NCBI GenBank assembly: GCA_965276765.1
Contig: OZ255627.1
Coordinates: 248,001 to 312,000, forward strand
Length of the DNA stretch: 64,000 nucleotides
Reading direction: 5' to 3'
Source of the DNA: G965276765 sp965276765
Lineage (GTDB): Bacteria > Actinomycetota > Acidimicrobiia > Acidimicrobiales > Palsa-688
The translations under genes were made by a program, and so were the position numbers. Positions 43,811-52,611 of this stretch are shown here, piece by piece; position 1 is the stretch's first letter, and the number at the start of each line of letters is the position of its first letter. The notes beneath the pieces were generated by a model. The model was not told the DNA's origin. It saw only the letters and a program-made list of their open reading frames with translations, and made no database searches.

Positions 43811-44755
43811 TCAAGGCGCGAGGTGATCTCCCGGCAGGGGCGCCGGCCCGGTGACTGCGGCGCGGCGGGCCGCGGCCCGCGCCTGGCGGGCCAGCGGGTA
43901 GTGGCCGACCCGTTCCGGCATGAACGGCGAGACCACCTTGACGGCGGCGGTCAGGCGATCGAGGCGGCGTTGCCGGCGGCGGGTCCACTCGAGGCCAAGC
44001 AGGTCTCGAAACGCCGGCGGTGATGTGCCGACCGTGAGGTCGACGAGCAGCACACCCGCCGGCCGGCGTACTCCCCGCCAGAGTGCCCCCGGGACCATCG
44101 GGCCAGGGGACTCGACGTCGCGGAGCGTCAGGGCGTCGAGGAGACCGCGTGTTGTGGGGTTGGGCTCGAGTCGGGTGGCGATCGTCGTGTCGACGTACTC
44201 GGGCAACTCGTCGACGCCGGCCGGGAGGTGGCCGTCGGGGATGCCCAGGAGGAGCCCGACCCTGCGCCACTCGTCGTAGAGGCGGCGGGTCCCGGCGGCG
44301 CCGATGGGTCTCCCCAGCAGCTCGTGGGAGAGCACCACGGTCTCGAAGTTGACCAGGTGGACCCAGGCACCGGCCTCGGGCTCGAGGGCGCTGTAGCGGC
44401 GACCGGAAAACCCAGTGCCCGTGATGCCGCGATGGAGTTCGCGCAGCCTCCGGGCCTCTGCGATCGAGGCTTCGCCCCCGAAGAGCTGCTGCAGGAGGGA
44501 CTCGACAGTGTGCTCGAGGCGCCCCCACGGATCGGTCCGATAGGTGGAATGATCCCTGACCCCGGCGCCGACGGTGGGATGGGCGACCTGCAGGAGCAGC
44601 GCCCGACCGGCGAGAAGCAGCCCGACACGCGGGAACCCGAGCCGCCACGCCAGCGACCCGGGCCCGAGGGGCCCGACGGCGGTCTCCTGCGACGCCGAGT
44701 CGACGGCGGTGGGATTAATGGCGGGAGGAGGACCACCGGGTGGGGGTAACGTCAT
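43811..44755 (-). CDS. DUF2236 (MpaB-type oxygenase family) protein
   Basis: A 314-residue protein of the DUF2236/MpaB family, thought to bind a b-type haem and to include the latex-clearing protein Lcp. Recognisable blocks are LLLAGRALLLQVAHPTVGAGV, RDHSTYRTDPWGRLEHTVES and HRGITGTGFSGRRYSALEPEAGAWVH, with histidines fitting a haem site. No signal peptide is visible. It is divergent from the small basic gene at 44776, and the reaction is unknown. Confidence 0.8.
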   Translation of the reverse strand: MTLPPPGGPPPAINPTAVDSASQETAVGPLGPGSLAWRLGFPRVGLLLAGRALLLQVAHPTVGAGVRDHSTYRTDPWGRLEHTVESLLQQLFGGEASIAEARRLRELHRGITGTGFSGRRYSALEPEAGAWVHLVNFETVVLSHELLGRPIGAAGTRRLYDEWRRVGLLLGIPDGHLPAGVDELPEYVDTTIATRLEPNPTTRGLLDALTLRDVESPGPMVPGALWRGVRRPAGVLLVDLTVGTSPPAFRDLLGLEWTRRRQRRLDRLTAAVKVVSPFMPERVGHYPLARQARAAARRAAVTGPAPLPGDHLAP

Positions 44756-44775
44756 GGGCGAGAAGGGGGTTGCAC

Positions 44776-44889
44776 ATGGCCGAGAAATCTCCCCGCAAAT
44801 CTGGGGGCAAGAAGGCAGGGAAGTCGCTGAAGGAGAAGCGGCAGGCCAAGAAGGACAAGCAGCAGACCCGTAAAGGTATCGCCGGCTGA
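44776..44889 (+). CDS. Small Lys-rich conserved actinobacterial protein (37 aa)
   Basis: An ATG with AAGGGGG about six bases upstream opens a 37-residue frame reading MAEKSPRKSGGKKAGKSL, then KEKRQAKKDKQQTRKGIAG, to TGA 44887. About a third of the residues are lysine. Short proteins with the same MAxKSPxKxxxKKxGKxLKEKR pattern are often annotated in actinobacteria without a known role; a nucleic-acid-binding function is plausible from charge alone. Confidence 0.7.
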   Translation: MAEKSPRKSGGKKAGKSLKEKRQAKKDKQQTRKGIAG

Positions 44890-44961
44890 GCCCTTCGGGG
44901 CCCGGTACCGAGGCGCCTGGGGGTCGGGGCGCCAGAGGGCTACCGGGCCGGCGCCGCCGAT

Positions 44962-45333
44962 TCAGCCCCTGATGATCTCCGGCTTGAGGCCGTAGTTGAG
45001 GCCGAGGATGGCGTCGCGGTCCTGCTGGTTGACGCCGTTCTTCTCCAGGGCGATGAGGATATCATCGAGGACGGCGAGGAACTCGTCCTCGTGGACGTTC
45101 ATGCCCTTGTGGGCCTCGAGCATGTTCATCCCCGTGTAGCTCTCGCTCCCACCAGTAACCGAGCACAGGAGCTCGGTCACGAGGCGGGCCAGCTCCTCGT
45201 CGGACTTCTTGGCCTGCCCGTACCGGGGCTCGAGGAGCGGGTTTTGGTGGTGGAGCTTCAAGATGTCCTCCGCCACCCGATGAAACCCGTCGTAGCCGCC
45301 CACACGGTCGTAGATCGTCGAACCATCGGCCAT
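44962..45333 (-). CDS. Group I truncated hemoglobin
   Basis: A 123-residue globin of the trHbN type. It opens STIYDRVGGYDGFHRVAEDI, has the glycine-rich VTGGSESYTGMNM turn and the proximal-histidine helix LEAHKGMNVHEDEF, all standard. Such haem proteins bind oxygen and nitric oxide, and in mycobacteria trHbN detoxifies NO. ATG 45333, preceded by GGGGGAGG, is preferred to a longer frame. It stands alone between the 37-aa gene and the ABM monooxygenase. Confidence 0.88.
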   Translation of the reverse strand: MADGSTIYDRVGGYDGFHRVAEDILKLHHQNPLLEPRYGQAKKSDEELARLVTELLCSVTGGSESYTGMNMLEAHKGMNVHEDEFLAVLDDILIALEKNGVNQQDRDAILGLNYGLKPEIIRG

Positions 45334-45430
45334 TGCGCTCGTCCTCCCCCGTTGTGTCGACCCGTCGCACAAGCCGACGTGCTGGCACCTGGTGCCGGCA
45401 CCTGACAAGTCGAGATGCTAGCCCTGCGAG

Positions 45431-45763
45431 TCAGGAACCGTCAGGAACCGACATCTCGCCCAGCTCGGACCAGGCCGTGCCTGGCACCTCGACGTTGACG
45501 ATCTCCGGCGTCTTGGTCAGCATTGCCGGCAACTCCTGCGTGGCCGTCTTGAAATGAGCGGAGCCGACGTGCTCGGCTCCGGCGTCGCCGTCTCGGAAGG
45601 CCTCGAGCAGGACGAATTGATTCGGGTCGTCCACGCTCCGGGACCAGTCGAACCAGAGGTTGCCCGGCTCGTGTCTCGTGGCCTGCGTGAAGCTGTCCAC
45701 GCGAGCCAGCCAATCGGCGGCGTACTCCGGCCTGACCGTGAACTTGACGACGATGAAGATCAT
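45431..45763 (-). CDS. Antibiotic-biosynthesis-monooxygenase (ABM) domain protein
   Basis: A 110-residue single-domain ABM protein with a ferredoxin-like fold. MIFIVVKFTVRPEYAADW, the FVLLEAFRDGDAGAEHVGSAHF strand-helix and conserved EPGNLWFDW are typical. Members include quinol monooxygenases and haem-degrading enzymes, but many are unassigned. The ATG at 45763 has a GAAAGGACGAG upstream region. Confidence 0.85.
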   Translation of the reverse strand: MIFIVVKFTVRPEYAADWLARVDSFTQATRHEPGNLWFDWSRSVDDPNQFVLLEAFRDGDAGAEHVGSAHFKTATQELPAMLTKTPEIVNVEVPGTAWSELGEMSVPDGS

Positions 45764-45823
45764 GACGCTCGTCCTTTCCCCGGCAGCGAGCGTATCCCGT
45801 CGCCAGGCCGCCGGGGTTGGCTC

Positions 45824-45903
45824 GAACCTGTCGCGATCTTGCACCGACAGGTGTACAGAAATCGCGACAGGCTCGGGCCGGCGCGTACACGAATCGCGAC
45901 AAG
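45824..45903 (-). repeat. Dispersed 80-bp repeat, copy B
   Basis: The minus-strand sequence, beginning CTTGTCGCGATTCGTGTACG and ending CGCGACAGGTTC, aligns without gaps to 4321-4400 over 80 bases with about 13 differences. The surrounding 370-bp gap between the ABM gene and nuoN contains no gene I can support. Confidence 0.7.
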
Positions 45904-46032
45904 AACGGCCGACGGCGCTCGCCGGGGATGGGCCGGCGTCGTCGGAGACCGGGAGGGGGCGCGAGGCCGGCACGAAGCCGCCCGGCACAGGAGCAAGCCG
46001 GCGTCGCAAGGGGGGAGGCCGGCACGCGGAGG

Positions 46033-46088
46033 GAGCCGGAGCGCCGGGAGCCGGAGCGCCGGCAGTCAGAGCGCCGGGAGTCAGAACG
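46033..46088. repeat. 15-bp tandem repeat
   Basis: GAGCCGGAGCGCCGG is repeated twice exactly (46033-46062), once with three changes (46063-46077), and then partially. It lies in the non-coding gap downstream of nuoN. Confidence 0.75.
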
Positions 46089-46133
46089 CGAAAGAACCGG
46101 TGCAGAAACGATGCGGGCGCCGGAAGGCGACCG

Positions 46134-47912
46134 TCAGAACAGGGTGGTGGCGTGCCGGGCGAAGTCGATGACCGGCGACGACACGCCGGCGAAGATCGTG
46201 AAGACGACGCAGACGGTCAGGCCGATCCCGACGGCGAGCGGGACCTTGATCTCGGCCACGGGCGGAGCTTCGAGGGTCGCGACGGTTCCGGCGGCGACGC
46301 CGTCGACCGAAGGCACCGGCTTGAGCCCGGCCAAGGTGGAGCCGTCCGCGACGTCCGAGGCGCCGGCGTCCGCTGCACCTCCCGCCATCTGGGTGTCATC
46401 GGTCGTGGAGTACATGAGCAGCCCGGCCCGCAGGTAGAAGAAGGCGGCGATGGCGGCGGCGAGCATGCCGATCACGGCGAGGGCGTACTGGCCTCGACCG
46501 ACGGCCGCCTCGATCACGTAGAACTTGGCCAGGAAACCGCTGGTGAACGGCACGCCGGCCTGGGCGAGGAGGAACACGAGCATGACCAGAGCCAGGCCGG
46601 GCCGGCGTTTCCCGAGACCGCGGAGGGCGCCGAGGTCGTTGCGGGCCTCGCCCGTGCCCTGGATCAGGGCGAGCACGGCGAACGTGCCGGCGATGATGAA
46701 GGTGTACGTGAACAGATAGAAGAGGGCGGCCGACACGCCGCGCGCCGAGGCGGCCTGCAGCCCGATGAGCACGTACCCTGCCTGGCTGATCGACGAGTAG
46801 GCCATCATCCGCTTGAGGTCTTTCTGGACAATGGCGAGCACCGAGCCGACGAGCAGGGTCAGCACGGCGATGAGCCAGATCGCCGGCCGCCAATTGACCT
46901 GCTGGCTGATCAGGCCCTGGTCGAGGACGCGAAGGAGGCCGGCGAAGCCGGCCGCCTTGGCCACGGCGGCCATGTACCCGGTGAACGGCGTCGGCGACCC
47001 CTGGTAGACGTCGGGCGTCCAGAAGTGGAACGGCACGGCCGCCACCTTGAACCCGAGACCCACGATGAGCAGCGCCATCCCGCCGAGAAGGACGCCATCC
47101 TCGCTGACGGTGTTCCGGGCCAGGAACGACGCCATGTCCTTGAACTGCGTCGAGCCCGTCGCCCCGTAGGTCAGGGCCACGCCGTAGAGGAAGATGGCCG
47201 AACTGAACGCCCCGAGCACGAAGTACTTGATGCCGGCCTCGCCCGACTCCTCCCTGCGCCGGTGGTACGCGGCCATCACGTACAGCGCTATCGACATGAT
47301 CTCCAGGCCGAGGAAGAGCATGATCAGCCCGGCCGACTCCGCCATGAGCATGGCGCCGGCACCGGCCATCAGCATCAGGACGTAGGCCTCGACGCCGTCG
47401 AGGCCCTCCCGCTGCAGGTAGCTGTCGGTGAAGAGAGCTCCGAGGATGGTCGAGACGCTGACGAGCAGCAGGAACAGCACCGAGAAGTGGTCGTAGAACA
47501 CCTGGCCGCCGACGGTCGTCTTGGCTCCGTGACGGTCGATGTCGATCCACTGGACGACCGTCACCACGGCCGACGCTGCGCCGATGACCAGGGTGAGCAG
47601 CGGGTAGAGGCCCGGCCTCGAGCGCTTGGTCAGGACCGATGAGACGAGCAGCAAGAGGAGGGCACCGCCGCCGAGGATCAGGATCGGCGCAATGCTCAGG
47701 TATTCGACCGGGATATGAATCGAGGCGTTGGCGCTGCAGACGCTCAGCTCGGTCGCGCCGGGCCCGACGCACGTCGAGTTGGTCACCGCCGCCGGCAGGT
47801 GGGCGGCGGCCAGATGCCCGGCGCCATGGCCGGCCGCTGCATGGCCGGCCGCTACATGACGGGCCGCCACATGACCAACAGCAAGGAAGCTCGACGCTAT
47901 CGGGCGGCTCAC
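46134..47912 (-). CDS. nuoN: NADH-quinone oxidoreductase subunit N
   Basis: A 592-residue antiporter-like membrane subunit of complex I, about 100 residues longer than typical. The core has the expected LFLGLEIMSIALYVMAAY, KYFVLGAFSSAIFLYGVAL, PFHFWTPDVYQGSPTPFTGYMA and KRMMAYSSISQAGYVLIGL blocks. The first 45 residues are an unusual Ala/His-rich leader encoded by three 15-bp tandem repeats (47826-47870); the real start could be later, at VEYLSIAPILI. The ATG overlaps the nuoM stop. Last gene of the nuo operon. Confidence 0.93.
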   Translation of the reverse strand: MSRPIASSFLAVGHVAARHVAAGHAAAGHGAGHLAAAHLPAAVTNSTCVGPGATELSVCSANASIHIPVEYLSIAPILILGGGALLLLLVSSVLTKRSRPGLYPLLTLVIGAASAVVTVVQWIDIDRHGAKTTVGGQVFYDHFSVLFLLLVSVSTILGALFTDSYLQREGLDGVEAYVLMLMAGAGAMLMAESAGLIMLFLGLEIMSIALYVMAAYHRRREESGEAGIKYFVLGAFSSAIFLYGVALTYGATGSTQFKDMASFLARNTVSEDGVLLGGMALLIVGLGFKVAAVPFHFWTPDVYQGSPTPFTGYMAAVAKAAGFAGLLRVLDQGLISQQVNWRPAIWLIAVLTLLVGSVLAIVQKDLKRMMAYSSISQAGYVLIGLQAASARGVSAALFYLFTYTFIIAGTFAVLALIQGTGEARNDLGALRGLGKRRPGLALVMLVFLLAQAGVPFTSGFLAKFYVIEAAVGRGQYALAVIGMLAAAIAAFFYLRAGLLMYSTTDDTQMAGGAADAGASDVADGSTLAGLKPVPSVDGVAAGTVATLEAPPVAEIKVPLAVGIGLTVCVVFTIFAGVSSPVIDFARHATTLF

Positions 47913-49585
47913 TTCTTGCCTCCTGTGCTCGCCGCGGCCTCCGCCTTGGTTGGCGCCCGGCCGTGAACGTGGATGGAACCGGCCAGGCCCGTGGACGTGC
48001 CAACGGACTGGTCGGCCGGAACCAGGTAGAGCTTCTTGGGCTGGCCCGCGCTCGGCAGGTGCAGACCCTTGTCCTCCGCCTCGACGTGTTGGACCAGATG
48101 GCCGACGGCCGGGGTGATCCGGTTGAGCACAGGCGACGGGTACACGCCGATGAAGACGATCCCGGCGAGCAGCGGAAGGATGGCGCCGAGCTCACGCCAT
48201 GAGATGTCTCGGATGGTGGCGTTGGCTCCCTCGGCCTTGCCCTGGAACACCCGCTGATAGGCCCACAGCATGTAGATCGCTCCGGTGATGATCCCCGTCG
48301 TGGCCACGACGGCCCACCAACGGTGGGTCAGGAAGGTACCGACGAGCACGAGGAACTCGCCGACGAACCCGTTGAGACCCGGGAGGCCGATGGCGCTCAT
48401 GGTGACCACGACCATGACGGTGGCGAGGATCGGGGCCGACTTCTGCAGGCCACCGAGCTCGGCGATCTTCAGGGTCTTGCGCCGCTCGTAGATCATCCCG
48501 ACGAGGAAGAACAGGGCGCCGGTAGTCAGGCCGTGATTGACCATCTCGAGTACCCCGCCGGTGACGCCCTGCGAGCTGAAGGCGAAGAAGCCGAGGATGA
48601 CGAAGCCGACGTCGGCGATCGACGCGTAGGCCACGAGCCGCTTGAAGTCTTTTTGCATGATGCAGACGATCGCCCCGTAGGTGATGCCGACGACGGCCAG
48701 GGTCAGGAGCAAAGGGGCAAGCGCCGTCGATGCCGCCGGGAGGAGGAAGATGCCGAAGCGCAACAAGCCGTAGGCGCCAAGCTTGAACAGGATGCCGGCG
48801 AGGACCATCGAGCCCGAGGTCGGCGCCTCCGTGTAGGTGTCGGGCAGCCAGGAGTGGAACGGCACGAGCGGCACCTTCACCGCGAAGGCGGCGAAGAAGG
48901 CGAGGAAGATCAGCTTCTGGTCGGCCGACGGCAGGTCACCGGCGAGCCGGGCCAGGGTGATCAGCGAGAAGCTCTCCTTCCCGCCGTTGAACGGAGCGAC
49001 GAGGAACACGAGGGCGATGATCCCGACGAGGAGGAAGGCCGAGCCGGCGAAGGTGTAGATGAAGAACTTCATCGCGGCGGCGTTGCGCCGCGGACCTCCC
49101 CATCCCGAGATGAGGAAGTAGCCGGGGACGAGCGTCACCTCGAACATCACGAAGAAGAGGAACAGGTCGAGGGAAAGGAACGTGCCGACGCAGGCCGCCT
49201 CGAGCAGCAGCATCCACCCGACAAAGCTCTTGGCGTTGCCTTGCACCTTGGGCCCGAGCATGGCGATCGGGAAGAGCAGCGACGTCATGGCGACGAGGAA
49301 CAGCGAGATCCCGTCGACGCCGACGCTCCAGTTGATCCCAAACTGGCCGATCCAGCTATGGGTGGAGACGAACTGGAAGCCGGCGTCGCCTCGCTTGAAC
49401 TCGACGATCATGGTGGCGACGAGGGCGAGCTCGGCCGCCATGGCCACGGCCCCGATCGGCTTGGCCAGCTGGTCCTCGCGACTCTTGGGGAGCAGGGTGA
49501 CGACAGCGGCGGCGACGAGCGGCAGGAAGATGATGACGGTGAGGAGGGGGAAACCGACCGAGCCTCCCGTGACGTTGGCGAGCAC
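47909..49585 (-). CDS. nuoM: NADH-quinone oxidoreductase subunit M
   Basis: A 558-residue proton-pumping antiporter-like subunit. LFLFFVMFEVTLVPGYFLISGWGG, PLVPFHSWLPDTYTEAPTSGSMVLAG (conserved Lys/Pro region) and KDFKRLVAYASIADVGFVILG identify it. GTG 49585, 2 bp after the nuoL stop, is chosen; upstream in-frame sequence is nuoL in another frame. The C-terminus (about 50 residues) is a soluble extension. Its stop overlaps nuoN by 4 bp. Confidence 0.95.
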   Translation of the reverse strand: MLANVTGGSVGFPLLTVIIFLPLVAAAVVTLLPKSREDQLAKPIGAVAMAAELALVATMIVEFKRGDAGFQFVSTHSWIGQFGINWSVGVDGISLFLVAMTSLLFPIAMLGPKVQGNAKSFVGWMLLLEAACVGTFLSLDLFLFFVMFEVTLVPGYFLISGWGGPRRNAAAMKFFIYTFAGSAFLLVGIIALVFLVAPFNGGKESFSLITLARLAGDLPSADQKLIFLAFFAAFAVKVPLVPFHSWLPDTYTEAPTSGSMVLAGILFKLGAYGLLRFGIFLLPAASTALAPLLLTLAVVGITYGAIVCIMQKDFKRLVAYASIADVGFVILGFFAFSSQGVTGGVLEMVNHGLTTGALFFLVGMIYERRKTLKIAELGGLQKSAPILATVMVVVTMSAIGLPGLNGFVGEFLVLVGTFLTHRWWAVVATTGIITGAIYMLWAYQRVFQGKAEGANATIRDISWRELGAILPLLAGIVFIGVYPSPVLNRITPAVGHLVQHVEAEDKGLHLPSAGQPKKLYLVPADQSVGTSTGLAGSIHVHGRAPTKAEAAASTGGKK

Positions 49586-49587
49586 GA

Positions 49588-51591
49588 TCAGACCCCCACC
49601 CGGGCGGCGACATAGACCAAGATCACGGCGACACCGAGGCCGATCCCGAGGGCGTAGTTGCGCACGTAGCCGGTCTGCACCCGGCGCAGCTGGCGGCCGG
49701 TGCCCGCGATGAGCCGAGCGACGCCGGTGCCGGCACCGGCGAACATGCCCTCGTCGACGCCGTGGGCGAGGCCGTCGGCGGCCATGGTCATCGGGCCCGA
49801 GACGGTAGCGGCGAGGCCCTCGTCGAGGTACCAGCCGTGACTGAGGACGGCCGGCTCGAGGGCGGGATTCGACGACGTCCTCCAGGCCCTCAGCCCGGCC
49901 AGAAGACCGATGAACGCCCAAGCGGTCGTGACGACGCCGAGCACCCATTTGGTTGCCGTTGACACGTTAATCACCGGGGCGACGTTGGTCGGATACAGGG
50001 GAGCCAGCCAGTGGTCGATGAACTCGAGATGGGCGAAGGGGGCGTTGAACAGCCAACCGAAGGTGGCGAGAACGGAAAGGACGATCAACGGGATCGTCAT
50101 GACGAGCGGTGACTCGTGGGGTCGACCGCCGTGGCCGTCATCATGGGCGTCACCCGCCTCGACACCATGGGCGTCCCCGGCACCCCCGTCGTGGGCGTCG
50201 TGGGCCTCGTGGGCGCCGACGGGACTGCCGACGCCGGCCGGCTCCTTCCAACGGGACTTACCGAAGAAGACCAGCGCGACCTGGCGGCTCATGTAATAGG
50301 CGGTCAGCCCGGCGGTAAAGGCCCCGACGGCCCAGAGGCCCTTGTTGAACTGCCAGGCCGCGTCGAGGATGTTGTCCTTGGACCAGAAGCCGTCGAAGGG
50401 AGGGATACCGGAGAGGGCGAGATACCCCACGATGAACGCTGGGAACGTGATGGGGAGGTATTTCCTCAAGTTGCCCATCTTCTTCATGTTCTGCTCGTCG
50501 TTCATGGCGTGGATGACCGAACCGGCGGCGAGGAACAGGAGGGCCTTGAAGAAGGCGTGGGTGACCATGTGAAAGAGACCGGCGGTGTAACTGCCCGACC
50601 CCTCGGCGAGGAACATGTAGCCCAGCTGCGAGAGGGTGCTGTAGGCCAGGACCCGTTTGATGTCGTTCTGGGCGCAGGCGATGGTGGCTGCGAACAGGGC
50701 CGTGGCCGCGCCGATAATGGCGATGGTCAGCTGGCTGGCGTGGCTGAAGTGAATGATGGGCGCGGCCCTGGCGACCAGATACACGCCGGCCGTGACCATG
50801 GTGGCGGCGTGGATGAGGGCGGACACGGGGGTCGGGCCTTCCATGGCGTCGGGCAGCCACATGTACAGCGGGATCTGGGCCGACTTGCCGGCGGCGCCGA
50901 GGAAGAGCATGAGCCCCAGGCCGGTGGCGAAGGCCACGGGGAGGGTGGCGTGGCCGGCGATGAGCGGGGCGAGGACAACCGAGTAGTTGAACGAACCGAA
51001 GTGCTGGTACATCAGGAACAGGGCGATCATGAAACCGAAGTCACCGACCCGGTTGGTGACGAACGCCTTCTTGGCCGCGACCGCCGCCGTCTCCCGGTCG
51101 AACCAGAATCCGACCAGACCGTACGAGCAGAAGCCGACCCCCTCCCAGCCGACGAAGCTGAAGAGGAAGTTGTCGGCGAGCACCAGGGTCACCATGGAGA
51201 AGAGGAACAGGTTCAGCAGGAAGAAGAAGCGAGGATACGACGGGTCTCCCTTCATGTACCCGATCGAATACAGGTGGATCAGGCTGCCGACGCCGGTGAC
51301 GAAGAGGGCCATCAGGATGGCGAGCTGGTCGACTTGGAGGCCAAGGCTCACATGCAGGCCGGCAACCGGGATCCACGTGAAGATCGTCTTGTCGACACTG
51401 CGACCCGTGCCGCTCGGTCCGACCGACCGGCCGAGCAGCGTGATCCAGCAGACCAGCGTGGCGACGAACGCCCCGAAGGAGAGCACCGTGGCGATGATCC
51501 CCGACAGTGGCTGGCCGATCCTCCTGCCCCCGAAGAGCAGGACGATGGCGCCGAGGAGGGGCGCGCCGAGGATCACGTAAGCGGCGTTCAC
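49588..51591 (-). CDS. nuoL: NADH-quinone oxidoreductase subunit L
   Basis: A 667-residue antiporter-like subunit with the lateral-helix C-terminus. ENFLFSFVGWEGVGFCSYGLVGFW-like and PTPVSALIHAATMVTAGVYLVAR stretches are present. Between about residues 457 and 494, in the loop before the late membrane helices, lies a His/Asp/Gly-rich insert (AHEAHDAHDGGAGDAHG ... DDGHGGRPHESP), not part of the usual family. The ATG at 51591 follows nuoK closely. Confidence 0.95.
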   Translation of the reverse strand: MNAAYVILGAPLLGAIVLLFGGRRIGQPLSGIIATVLSFGAFVATLVCWITLLGRSVGPSGTGRSVDKTIFTWIPVAGLHVSLGLQVDQLAILMALFVTGVGSLIHLYSIGYMKGDPSYPRFFFLLNLFLFSMVTLVLADNFLFSFVGWEGVGFCSYGLVGFWFDRETAAVAAKKAFVTNRVGDFGFMIALFLMYQHFGSFNYSVVLAPLIAGHATLPVAFATGLGLMLFLGAAGKSAQIPLYMWLPDAMEGPTPVSALIHAATMVTAGVYLVARAAPIIHFSHASQLTIAIIGAATALFAATIACAQNDIKRVLAYSTLSQLGYMFLAEGSGSYTAGLFHMVTHAFFKALLFLAAGSVIHAMNDEQNMKKMGNLRKYLPITFPAFIVGYLALSGIPPFDGFWSKDNILDAAWQFNKGLWAVGAFTAGLTAYYMSRQVALVFFGKSRWKEPAGVGSPVGAHEAHDAHDGGAGDAHGVEAGDAHDDGHGGRPHESPLVMTIPLIVLSVLATFGWLFNAPFAHLEFIDHWLAPLYPTNVAPVINVSTATKWVLGVVTTAWAFIGLLAGLRAWRTSSNPALEPAVLSHGWYLDEGLAATVSGPMTMAADGLAHGVDEGMFAGAGTGVARLIAGTGRQLRRVQTGYVRNYALGIGLGVAVILVYVAARVGV

Positions 51592-51598
51592 CTGAGAT

Positions 51599-51904
51599 TC
51601 AGCCCTTCAGCAGGTGGGCGTCGTCGGCCGTCGCCTCGTTGCGGCGGCGGAAGATGGCCACGATGAGCCCGAGGCCGACGACGACCTCGGCGGCGGCGAC
51701 CACGAGCACGAAGAACACCGACGCCTGACCGCCGATGTCGTTGAGGGTCCGCGAGAACGTGACGAAGGTCAGGTTGACGGCGTTGAGCATCAGCTCGACG
51801 CACATGAACATGACGAGGATGTTGCGCCGAAGGAGCAGCCCGGTCGATCCGAGGCCGAACAGCACGGCGGCGAGCACCAGATACCACGCCGATGGAACCG
51901 TCAT
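51599..51904 (-). CDS. nuoK: NADH-quinone oxidoreductase subunit K
   Basis: A 101-residue three-helix membrane subunit. LVLAAVLFGLGSTGLLLRRN, the glutamate-bearing MFMCVELMLNAVNL helix and FVLVVAAAEVVVGLGLIVAIF match the family, including the buried glutamates used in proton translocation. The ATG overlaps the nuoJ stop by 4 bp, and nuoL follows after 7 bp. Confidence 0.95.
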   Translation of the reverse strand: MTVPSAWYLVLAAVLFGLGSTGLLLRRNILVMFMCVELMLNAVNLTFVTFSRTLNDIGGQASVFFVLVVAAAEVVVGLGLIVAIFRRRNEATADDAHLLKG

Positions 51905-52611
51905 CGCCCTGCGACCTCCTCTTGTTCGGCCTTGGTCATCTCGCCGGCGGAGCGCTGTGGGCGGCGGGCCAGGACGACAGCGGCGACGATAGCGATGACG
52001 AGCAGGGCCGAGGTCATTTCGAACGGCAGCAGGTACCGGGTGTAGATGGCCTGGCCGAGGGCCTGCACGTTCTCCGCCCCGTTGTTGTGGGCCTTGCCCG
52101 TCACCGAAGGGGCGCCGGTCGTCCAGTCGGAAACGCCGGCCAGGCTGACGATCAGGATGAACGTGACGAGACCGAGGATGAAGGCGATCGGCTTCTGGCC
52201 CCGGAACGGCTCCTTGGCGATCCGCTCCTTGCGGTCGACGCCGAGGAACATGATGACGAAGAGAAACAGGATCACGATGGCGCCGGCGTAGACGATGATC
52301 TGCACCACCGCCAAGAAGTCGGCCGACTCGTCGATGAACTCGAGGGCGATCCCGAAGAGGGTGATTACGAGAAACAGGGCGCTGTGAACAGGGTTGCGCA
52401 GGATGATGACCCCGAGCGCGCCGGCGAGGATCATTCCGGCCCCGATGAGGAACACGGCCCACGCGGCACCGTGCTCGAGGCGCAGGCCGCTCGACTCCGC
52501 CTTCATGAGTACGGCATGGATCGGGCCAGCCGCGGACGAGTGGGGTCGCCCCTGCCACACCCAGTCGTGGAGGCGGGTGGCGGCCGTCGCGGTCGAAGCG
52601 GCCAGACTCAC
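51901..52611 (-). CDS. nuoJ: NADH-quinone oxidoreductase subunit J
   Basis: A 236-residue five-helix subunit. VFLIGAGMILAGALGVIILRNPVH and IVYAGAIVILFLFVIMFLG (the pi-bulge helix) are diagnostic. GTG 52611 overlaps the nuoI stop and yields a 35-residue N-terminal tail; an internal ATG at MKAESSG would give the usual length, so the start is not certain. Confidence 0.93.
   Translation of the reverse strand: MSLAASTATAATRLHDWVWQGRPHSSAAGPIHAVLMKAESSGLRLEHGAAWAVFLIGAGMILAGALGVIILRNPVHSALFLVITLFGIALEFIDESADFLAVVQIIVYAGAIVILFLFVIMFLGVDRKERIAKEPFRGQKPIAFILGLVTFILIVSLAGVSDWTTGAPSVTGKAHNNGAENVQALGQAIYTRYLLPFEMTSALLVIAIVAAVVLARRPQRSAGEMTKAEQEEVAGR

Noticed and set aside
46033..46088. Short CRISPR-like or protein-coding repeat
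   Set aside because: The 15-bp units lack spacers and no supported gene runs through them.
45660..47642. A 660-codon Asp/Glu/Arg/His-rich frame opposite nuoN
   Set aside because: Its composition is that expected of the complement of a membrane protein; the nuoN reading has all family motifs.
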